A stretch of DNA of 7,575 nucleotides, taken from positions 1 through 7,575 of the forward strand of contig CAJWHX010000156.1 of the NCBI GenBank assembly GCA_913040875.1, read 5' to 3'. Numbering within the stretch: position 1 is the stretch's first letter; each line of letters opens with the position of its first letter. Shown piece by piece: positions 1 through 5,843 of this stretch. A program made the position numbers and the translations under genes. The stretch is from an uncultured Pseudomonadota bacterium. GTDB taxonomy: Bacteria > Myxococcota > UBA796. The notes under the pieces were generated by a model. It ran no database searches, was not told where the DNA came from, and saw only the letters and a program-made list of their open reading frames with translations.

Positions 1-264
1 TAATAAATCGTAGTAGGAGATTAGGGTTTCACCGTCTCGCAATGGCACAGGAAGAAGCTCTACCGATAGGGCATTAAGGTGAATTTGACCGGTGTTACCC
101 ATCCAAGCCAGCAGCGCTTCAATCAGATCGTATTTCCAGATGGTGTTGTCTGCATCAAATACCGCAAAGGGGTGCGGGTTGTCTTTGGTTCCTTCAATGG
201 CCTGGTGAATCTGCTGACGATGTGCTTCAGACCAGAGGGTCAATTCCGGCAGAGGGGTATTCAT
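1..264 (-). CDS. HAD-superfamily phosphatase, N-terminal part (runs off left edge)
   Basis: The first 88 codons of a gene that continues beyond base 1. Seen: residues 33-41 read FAVFDADNT, the HAD motif I (hydrophobic strand, then DxDxT), so D37 would be the nucleophile and D39 the general acid. The stretch after it (IWKYDLIEALLAW) is like the phosphoserine-phosphatase-type branch of HAD enzymes. Later HAD motifs lie outside the window. The ATG overlaps the stop of the upstream alcohol dehydrogenase gene in ATGA, and an AGGA about 9 nt upstream can serve as ribosome binding site, so the two are probably translationally coupled. Role: hydrolysis of a small cytoplasmic phosphomonoester. Inference: it may dephosphorylate the substrate imported by the divergently encoded OPA transporter. 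Family call fairly sure; substrate unknown. Confidence 0.82.
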   Translation of the reverse strand, partial: MNTPLPELTLWSEAHRQQIHQAIEGTKDNPHPFAVFDADNTIWKYDLIEALLAWMGNTGQIHLNALSVELLPVPLRDGETLISYYDLL

Positions 265-1406
265 CCTAGCTGTCCTGACCAAGCGTTTCGGAAAAGGGTT
301 CGGTAGTCTTCTTCTGACAGGAGGGTGGGATTGGTTCCAGCAGTGGGGTCTTTGATAGAGTCTGGCGCCAATATCGCAATGTGACCTTCTGTAAACCCAA
401 CGTCTGCAAGCGTATGGGGAATGCTCAACGTCTTTCGTAGGACCAGTACCCATTCGAGCACAGTACAGTCTAGGTCAAGGTAGCGAGCGAGATTATCCAT
501 CCGGCCTGCAATGGCCTCTTCATTGAACTTCAGGACATAGGGCATCACGATGGCATTTGCCAAACCATGGTGAATGTGGAGGTGTGCACCCAATGGATGA
601 CTCATCGCGTGCATGGCGCCCAATCCCTTTTGAAAAGACGTGGCTCCCATCAAAGATGCCGCCAGCATATCTGCTCTGGCGTCTACATCGCTTCCATCTG
701 CCACAGCTTTGAGCAAGGATCGATGAATGAGTTTTATGGCTTCCATGGCAATGCCGTCGGCTTGAGGATGATAGCCCGGAGCACACAACGCCTCTAGATT
801 GTGAGACAGTGCGTCCATACCAACTGCGGCAGTGATCTTAGTTGGAAGTCCAATGGTGAGTGTCGGATCAGCGATAACCTTTGGAGGAAGCACTTTGGGA
901 TGAAAAATGATGGCTTTGCGACGCTCTTCTTCGTGTACAATCACAGAACAACGACCCACTTCGGACCCGGTGCCAGAAGTTGTTGGGACGGCAACGCATG
1001 GTACCATGGCAGATTCATCCACTCGAGTCCAGTAGTCTCCAATATCTTCAAAGTCCCAGAGAGGACGTGTTTGATGGGCCATTAGTGCGATGGCTTTACC
1101 CACGTCGAGAGCAGCACCGCCCCCAAATGCGATCACACCATCGTGGTTGTTGGCTCGAAGCTGTGCCACACCTTTATCCACATCTCCACCCACAGGGTTT
1201 GGCTTCATCTCAGAGAATACTCCGTGTTCCAGATTGGCTTCCGTCAAGATTTGCAACACAGACTGTGTCACATCCAGTTTGGCAAGTTGTGGATCTGTCA
1301 CAAACAAAGGGTTTTGCATACCCAGTGCTCTACAGGCTTCTGGAAGTTCAGCGATTGCTCCGACGCCGAACCGAATGGGGGTTGGGAAATTCCAAGTCGT
1401 CACCAT
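261..1406 (-). CDS. Iron-containing (group III) alcohol dehydrogenase
   Basis: 381 residues, the normal length for the family. Seen: a nucleotide-binding GGGAALDVGK at 95-104, the family TTSGTGSE segment at 142-149, and the metal site. By alignment of motifs with FucO (D196, H200, H263, H277) the ligands are D198, H202, H266 and H280, with the further conserved histidine at H270; all are present, so the enzyme should be active. Family role: NAD(P)-dependent interconversion of a primary or secondary alcohol and an aldehyde or ketone in the cytoplasm. The start has GGAG 5 nt upstream of the ATG. It lies 38 bp after the aldehyde dehydrogenase gene and overlaps the HAD phosphatase gene by 4 bp. 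In this operon it most likely makes the aldehyde that the neighbouring dehydrogenase oxidises; 4-hydroxybutyrate-type activity is an alternative. Substrate not readable from sequence. Confidence 0.93.
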   Translation of the reverse strand: MVTTWNFPTPIRFGVGAIAELPEACRALGMQNPLFVTDPQLAKLDVTQSVLQILTEANLEHGVFSEMKPNPVGGDVDKGVAQLRANNHDGVIAFGGGAALDVGKAIALMAHQTRPLWDFEDIGDYWTRVDESAMVPCVAVPTTSGTGSEVGRCSVIVHEEERRKAIIFHPKVLPPKVIADPTLTIGLPTKITAAVGMDALSHNLEALCAPGYHPQADGIAMEAIKLIHRSLLKAVADGSDVDARADMLAASLMGATSFQKGLGAMHAMSHPLGAHLHIHHGLANAIVMPYVLKFNEEAIAGRMDNLARYLDLDCTVLEWVLVLRKTLSIPHTLADVGFTEGHIAILAPDSIKDPTAGTNPTLLSEEDYRTLFRNAWSGQLG

Positions 1407-1444
1407 GATATCTCCAAGGTCAAAATAAACGGTGTTGAATGCTC

Positions 1445-2830
1445 TTACACTTTGCGAAAGTGAAAAGATTTTGGTCGGGTGAGGTGCTCGTAGCCCATTT
1501 TAGAGAGCGTACATCCTCGGCCGGAGTTCTTTACACCGACCCAAGCCAGCTGTGGATCGAGATAGTCACATCGGTTCATAAAGACTGTCCCAGTGTCTAG
1601 TTGATCCGCAATATCGAGTGCTGATTCCTCATCTTTGGTCCAAATAGACGCCGTCAGACCAAAATCTGAGTCATTCATCATTTGGATGGCTTCTTCATCG
1701 GATGAGACAGACATGATGCCGACGACAGGACCAAAGGTCTCATCGCACATGATGGACATACTGTGATTGACGTTGATGAGAACCTGAGGTGCCATGTACG
1801 GAGTGCCGTCTTTGGCATTTGGAAATAGGTTGGCATCAATGAGCGGTGTGGCTCCGGCATCAATGGCCTCTTGAATATGTGCCCGAACGTGATCGGCATT
1901 TTTGGTTCGAACCATTGGACCGAGTGTCGTATTGTCGTCCATGGGGTCACCGAGGACATAGCCTTTGACATGTTCGACAAATGTCTCCACAAACTGATCG
2001 TACAACGAATCATGTACGTATACTCGCTCAATCCCACAACAGGACTGACCAGAGTTGAAGAAGGCTCCATCGACAATGTTTTCTGCGGCATGTGCACAAT
2101 CGGCATCGGATCTAACGTAGGCAGGGTCTTTTCCACCGAGCTCCAATCCAAGACCGATAAATCGATTGGAGACTGCTCGTTGTACAGCGTGTCCACCGTC
2201 TACAGAACCTGTGAAACCGACAAAGTTTACTCTGGAATCCTGAACTAGATCTGCGACTTGCTCGTGTGTACAATGCAATATTTGAAACGCATCGCCAAGT
2301 TCCTCTACCGTATTTGCTGCCTCCAAGAGTCGTTCTGCAACCAGTGCTGTTTGTTCCGAGTGCTTTAAAACAACGGTATTTCCAGCAGCTAGGGCAGGAA
2401 TAATGGCATTGACAGCCGTTAGGTATGGGTAGTTCCACGGAGAGAGAACAACAACAACACCAAGAGGTTCACGACGAATGAAGCGTGTGAAGCCGTCCTG
2501 AACGGGCGGGAAGTAATCCGCCAATTGTTCAATCGCCATATCGAGCATGACTGTAGCGCGTTGTTCAAAGCCCGTAATCTCTCCGGCAGAGTATCGAATG
2601 GGACGTCCCATCTGCTGAGTTAATTCTGTTGCGAGTACGTCTTTGTTGGCGACGACAGCCGATACAAATTGTCGAAGGATGGTGACACGTTCTTCAATAG
2701 AACGTTGTTTCCAAGACGAACGGGCGGCGGAAGCTTTGTCTAGCATAGAATTGATTTCTTCACCAGTGGCGTATTCACGACGAAATAGAACAGTACCATC
2801 GATGGGAGAGATCGTTTCAAATGAGTGCAT
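1445..2830 (-). CDS. NAD(P)-dependent aldehyde dehydrogenase (short, succinate-semialdehyde-dehydrogenase-like)
   Basis: 461 residues, close to the short SSADH/Sad (YneI) subgroup and shorter than the usual ~480-500. Seen: PWN with N133 (oxyanion residue), K156 in the cofactor strand (LKHSE rather than the common KPSE), FTGS at 206-209, the general base E230 in LELGGKD, the catalytic cysteine C264 in GQSC (a second cysteine, C265, follows), and ETFGP at 364-368. All catalytic residues are present. It oxidises an aldehyde to the carboxylic acid in the cytoplasm. The start is well supported: AGGAG lies 6 nt before the ATG. The gene sits 41 bp after the glutamine-synthetase-like gene, as PuuC-type dehydrogenases often accompany gamma-glutamyl-amine synthetases. 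Inference: its substrate may be a gamma-glutamylated amino aldehyde; free succinate semialdehyde is the main alternative. Confidence 0.94.
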   Translation of the reverse strand: MHSFETISPIDGTVLFRREYATGEEINSMLDKASAARSSWKQRSIEERVTILRQFVSAVVANKDVLATELTQQMGRPIRYSAGEITGFEQRATVMLDMAIEQLADYFPPVQDGFTRFIRREPLGVVVVLSPWNYPYLTAVNAIIPALAAGNTVVLKHSEQTALVAERLLEAANTVEELGDAFQILHCTHEQVADLVQDSRVNFVGFTGSVDGGHAVQRAVSNRFIGLGLELGGKDPAYVRSDADCAHAAENIVDGAFFNSGQSCCGIERVYVHDSLYDQFVETFVEHVKGYVLGDPMDDNTTLGPMVRTKNADHVRAHIQEAIDAGATPLIDANLFPNAKDGTPYMAPQVLINVNHSMSIMCDETFGPVVGIMSVSSDEEAIQMMNDSDFGLTASIWTKDEESALDIADQLDTGTVFMNRCDYLDPQLAWVGVKNSGRGCTLSKMGYEHLTRPKSFHFRKV

Positions 2831-2871
2831 AATTGACTCCTGATGTAATCCAATGAATGATGTGTCTAGGC

Positions 2872-4236
2872 TTAAATGATTTCAAAATACCGACGCAATT
2901 CCCAGTCGGTAATCGCTTTACGGAACTCACGTTCTTCCCATTCACGAGTTGCAGCGAAGTGCTCTACAAACTCATCACCGAGCATTTCTCTGGCTGCAGA
3001 CGACGTCTTCAATGCTTGAGCTGCATCCCACAACGTCATAGGCAACTTTAATTCGTCTGGAATGTCTTGAGTGTAGGCATTTCCGACGATGGGATCTGAA
3101 AGTTCCAATTCATGTTCAATCCCATACAAACCAGATGCCAACACGGCACTGAGTGCGATGTAGGGATTCACATCGGCTGCACATAAGCGGTACTCCAATC
3201 GTTGAGACTGTGGTGAGCCTGGAATGACACGAAGAGCACAGGTTCGGTTTTCAACCCCCCAAGTGGCATCGGTGGGTGCCCAAGCTCCAGGAACCAATCG
3301 AGAGAAGGAATTGATGGTTGGAGCCACCATACACAGGACCTCTGGCAGCATTTTTTGACATCCTGCGACGAAGTGGCGCATCGTTTTGCTCATGTTGTGT
3401 TTAGCATCTGGATCATAAAAGGCAGACTTCCCTTCTTTATCTGTTAGTGAGATGTGGAGGTGACCCGACTGACCTGGCCAATCATTGGACCACTTCGCCA
3501 TAAAGCAAGCCATCTTGTTGTGTTTTTGAGCTCGGATTTTTGTGAAGGTTTTAAATAGGGCGGCTTTGTCACCAGCAGAGAGGGCATCGTCTACAATGAT
3601 CGCGCCTTCAAATACCCCAGGTCCCGTTTCTTCATGGAGCCCCTCTAGTGGAAAGTCCATTGCTTCAGCAGTATTCAGGATGTCTTCATAGAGACTTTGT
3701 TCGCCATTTAACCGAATCATGGAGTAGCCAAACGTTCCAGGGGCAACCGGTTTGAGGTTCTGATAGCCCTTTTCACGCACAGAGTGTGGGGTTTCATCGA
3801 AGACGAAGAACTCAAATTCCAATGCTGCATTGGCATTGAAACCCATCGAACTTGCTTTGGCGATCATTCGCTCCAAAGAAGCCCGAGCACCGACTTTGCC
3901 ATGTTCACCGACAAAAGACCCAATAAAGAGCAAGCAGTCTTCGTCTGGTAACTCACGACAAGTTGAGGGGTCAATCTCGACCAAGCCATCTGGATATCCA
4001 GTATGCCACCCCGTTACTTTGACATTGTCATAGAGTTGATCGTCACAGTCCCAGCCCAAGACGACGTCACAGAAGCCAAAGCCTTTGTCGAGGGCAGAAA
4101 AGAACTTGTTCTTAGCCATGTACTTGCCTCGAAGAATACCGTCGATGTCAAAGAGACCCACTTTGACATGTTTGAGTCCCCGTTCCTCTACTATAAGTTT
4201 GGCGTCTTCTATCGTTTTTACGTCGCGTGCCTTCAT
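2872..4236 (-). CDS. Glutamine synthetase family protein, probable gamma-glutamyl-amine (polyamine/amino-alcohol) synthetase
   Basis: 454 residues from the preferred start. Seen, numbered from that start: N-terminal FDIDGILRGK (29-38), metal-site ExE at E140/E142, the HEETGPGVFE segment at 201-210 giving E202 and E210, SGHLHISL at 257-264 with the ATP/metal-site histidines, NRTCALR at 330-336, and RLEYR at 346-350 leading into NPY. These are the ATP-grasping and glutamate-binding landmarks of the GS fold. The overall pattern is nearer PuuA and IpuC than true GlnA, and I see no GlnA-type adenylylation loop. Expected reaction: ATP-dependent joining of glutamate to an amine. First gene of the operon. 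Start choice: GGGAG stands 6 nt before this ATG, whereas an in-frame TTG 34 codons upstream (4338) has no ribosome binding site. Amine substrate is not determined. Confidence 0.9.
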   Translation of the reverse strand: MKARDVKTIEDAKLIVEERGLKHVKVGLFDIDGILRGKYMAKNKFFSALDKGFGFCDVVLGWDCDDQLYDNVKVTGWHTGYPDGLVEIDPSTCRELPDEDCLLFIGSFVGEHGKVGARASLERMIAKASSMGFNANAALEFEFFVFDETPHSVREKGYQNLKPVAPGTFGYSMIRLNGEQSLYEDILNTAEAMDFPLEGLHEETGPGVFEGAIIVDDALSAGDKAALFKTFTKIRAQKHNKMACFMAKWSNDWPGQSGHLHISLTDKEGKSAFYDPDAKHNMSKTMRHFVAGCQKMLPEVLCMVAPTINSFSRLVPGAWAPTDATWGVENRTCALRVIPGSPQSQRLEYRLCAADVNPYIALSAVLASGLYGIEHELELSDPIVGNAYTQDIPDELKLPMTLWDAAQALKTSSAAREMLGDEFVEHFAATREWEEREFRKAITDWELRRYFEII

Positions 4237-4242
4237 CTCGTG

Positions 4243-4247
4243 CTCCC
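4243..4247 (-). promoter_or_regulatory. Shine-Dalgarno site deciding the GS-family start
   Basis: Minus-strand GGGAG, 6 nt before the ATG at 4236. This is the reason for choosing that start over the in-frame TTG at 4338, which would add 34 residues and has no purine-rich site before it. Confidence 0.75.
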
Positions 4248-4324
4248 ATATTTGATTGCGGTCATTGGTATGTAAGTGTATATCATCCAAGTGGAGAATT
4301 CCGCCGAGAAATTGATCATTCGAC

Positions 4325-4344
4325 TCTATTTCATTCAAAATAGA
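4325..4344. promoter_or_regulatory. Perfect 7-bp inverted repeat, possible operator
   Basis: TCTATTT, a 6-nt spacer (cattca), then AAATAGA: a perfect AT-rich inverted repeat in the middle of the divergent region. It overlaps the candidate plus-strand -10 box at 4336-4341, a typical place for a repressor site. AT-rich 7-bp repeats can arise by chance, so this is tentative. Confidence 0.3.
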
Positions 4345-4398
4345 CGTCCGAGTCCATATCGATTAGAAGTGGTCATGAGATCATAGAATGGAGACGCC

Positions 4399-5772
4399 AT
4401 GTCCAATCCCGCTGCGCAATCAATGCAGGCTCCGATGAGTCCTGAATTGAAACAATGGCGTTTAAAAGTCTTTACCAGTACGTGGCTCACCTATTTTGGG
4501 CTCTATTTTTGCCGCAAAGCCTTCTATGCCGTGAAGGGAACCCTCGCAGAAGACTTGATGATTGATGAGACACAGCTCGGGTACATTGGATTCACGTATT
4601 TGCTCTGCTACACCATTGGACAATTTACCGCAGCCGGAACAGGTCGTATTTTTGGTGCTCGAAATCTGCTCTTGATCGGTATGGCAACCTCACTCATTAC
4701 CAACATCATCTTTGGTTTTGCCGCCAATGTGTGGACCATTACTGTGTTCATGGGGGTCAATGGACTTGCTCAAGCTACAGGGTGGCCGTCAACAGTCGGG
4801 GTCATGGCCAATTGGACTACCCGTTCTGAACGGGGAACTCTGATGGGGGTTTGGGCGACCTGCTATCAGTTTGGGGGAGTGGCTGCCACAGCCTGGGCGG
4901 CTTGGTGGCTTAGTATGCAGGGGTGGAGAGGAGCCTTCTTTGCGGCTTCGAGTATACTGATGCTGATCTGGTTCTATGTCTATTTCTTTGTTCGCAATAA
5001 GCCAGAGGACGTTGGTTTGACATTGGATGATCCGGATGAACAAGCGGCACCTGATCCAGATAATGTTGACTCAACAGACAATGAGATTGCAGATGATGGT
5101 AAAATGTTTTCTTCGGGCGTACTGCAAACGGTCCTCTTAGTGGGGTCATTTTACTTCTTTGTCAAATTTGTCCGTTATGCACTTTGGTCTTGGGCACCAT
5201 TTCTGTTGGACACCCAGTTTGGATTGGATGCCGATACTGCAGGCTATATGAGTACACTCTTTGACCTGTTTGGGTTTGCCGGAGCTCTGACTGCAGGTGT
5301 GGTGTCTGACAGGTATTTTAACGGTCGGCGAACCACCATTTCGATTTTGATGCTGATGGGAATGGTCGTTGGTTGCAGTGTTCTGTATTGGGCGGGTACG
5401 ATGGCGAGCAATCCTGCCTTTGGTTCAGATTTGGTTCTCTTGACCTGTGGGGTGGGTTTGTCGATGATTGGCTTTATGCTCTTTGGTCCCGACTCCTTAC
5501 TAACAGGTGCTGGTGCGATGGATTTGGGTTCGAAGAAGTCAGCCTTGGCAGCAGCAGGCATTATCAATGGAATGGGGTCTGTTGGTTCCATGGCGCAGGA
5601 AATCATTTTGCCAAAGGTGATGGAGTATTCAAAAGATGGTGTGGAGTTTGCTGGTATAGGGTTTACAGCTACAGAGGCTACGTTTGCGGTGTTGATTGTG
5701 GCATCAATGCTGTCTATATTTCCGTTGTTGATTGTACGGATGCGCAATCAGCAAGGCAAGTCTGATTTGTAG
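4399..5772 (+). CDS. MFS transporter, organophosphate:phosphate antiporter (OPA) family, GlpT/UhpT-like
   Basis: 457 residues, the usual OPA length, with about twelve hydrophobic segments in two halves joined by an acidic central loop (about 209-234). Seen: YFCRK with R39, matching GlpT R45, and FVRYALWSW with R259, matching GlpT R269 in LLRYGVLDW. In GlpT these two arginines bind the substrate phosphate, so this protein should handle phosphate esters. Other family landmarks are GLAQATGWP (122-130), the cytoplasmic TRSERG (141-146) and GWRGAFF (175-181). Inner-membrane location; expected exchange of an organic phosphate for inorganic phosphate. The start has GGAG at 4390-4393, 5 nt before the ATG. 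It is divergent from the amine-oxidation operon. UhpC-like sensor function is the alternative, but no uhpA/uhpB-like genes are visible. Family sure, substrate unknown. Confidence 0.92.
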   Translation: MSNPAAQSMQAPMSPELKQWRLKVFTSTWLTYFGLYFCRKAFYAVKGTLAEDLMIDETQLGYIGFTYLLCYTIGQFTAAGTGRIFGARNLLLIGMATSLITNIIFGFAANVWTITVFMGVNGLAQATGWPSTVGVMANWTTRSERGTLMGVWATCYQFGGVAATAWAAWWLSMQGWRGAFFAASSILMLIWFYVYFFVRNKPEDVGLTLDDPDEQAAPDPDNVDSTDNEIADDGKMFSSGVLQTVLLVGSFYFFVKFVRYALWSWAPFLLDTQFGLDADTAGYMSTLFDLFGFAGALTAGVVSDRYFNGRRTTISILMLMGMVVGCSVLYWAGTMASNPAFGSDLVLLTCGVGLSMIGFMLFGPDSLLTGAGAMDLGSKKSALAAAGIINGMGSVGSMAQEIILPKVMEYSKDGVEFAGIGFTATEATFAVLIVASMLSIFPLLIVRMRNQQGKSDL

Positions 5773-5785
5773 ACGGGATGTGACT

Positions 5786-5803
5786 GTTGAACTGATGTTC
5801 AAC
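5786..5803. repeat. Perfect 7-bp inverted repeat after the transporter gene
   Basis: GTTGAAC, TGAT loop, GTTCAAC, starting 13 bp after the transporter stop codon. It could form a small hairpin, but no run of T follows, so it is not a convincing intrinsic terminator. It lies 40 bp before the next start codon and could instead be an operator or a weak attenuating structure. Confidence 0.4.
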
Positions 5804-5833
5804 TTGAATTACGGTTTTGTATACCCATTTATC

Positions 5834-5840
5834 AGGTGAG
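5834..5840 (+). promoter_or_regulatory. Shine-Dalgarno site of the TPR-repeat gene
   Basis: AGGTGAG, with its AGGTG core 5 nt before the ATG at 5844. It supports this start, and with it the absence of an NTPase domain upstream in this gene. Confidence 0.7.
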
Positions 5841-5843
5841 TTC

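Larger units (their letters stand above)
4237..4398. promoter_or_regulatory. Divergent intergenic region with promoters for the amine operon and the transporter
   Basis: This 162-bp region separates two divergently transcribed units, so promoters for both should lie here. On the plus strand the best, still weak, pair is TTGATC (4312-4317) and CAAAAT (4336-4341) with an 18-bp spacer, each matching 4 of 6 consensus bases. I could not pick a convincing minus-strand promoter. A shared regulator for both units is plausible from the layout alone. Confidence 0.5.

Noticed and set aside
79..306. Plus-strand frame of 75 residues
   Set aside because: It lies antisense over the HAD gene start and the end of the dehydrogenase gene, both with clear family motifs; no ribosome binding site or recognisable protein.
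520..1463. Several frames of 76-142 residues on both strands
   Set aside because: They overlap the iron alcohol dehydrogenase gene in other frames; composition is unlike a folded protein and no motif is visible.
1678..2843. Frames of 66-172 residues within the aldehyde dehydrogenase gene
   Set aside because: Shadows of a gene whose catalytic residues are all present in the main frame.
2872..4236. Housekeeping glutamine synthetase GlnA
   Set aside because: Sequence pattern and operon partners (aldehyde and alcohol dehydrogenases) fit the gamma-glutamyl-amine synthetase branch better, and no typical GlnA adenylylation-loop signature is seen.
4003..4275. Plus-strand 90-residue frame over the GS-family gene start
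   Set aside because: Antisense to conserved GS N-terminal sequence; no Shine-Dalgarno site and no family resemblance.
5244..5747. Minus-strand 167-residue frame
   Set aside because: Antisense to the hydrophobic transporter gene. Long open antisense frames are common opposite such genes, and the sequence is low in recognisable motifs.
5804..5830. Sigma-70 promoter for the TPR gene using TATACC at 5820-5825
   Set aside because: The -10 candidate matches only 4 of 6 bases and the best -35 (TTCAAC, 5798-5803) only 3 of 6; too weak to list as a feature.
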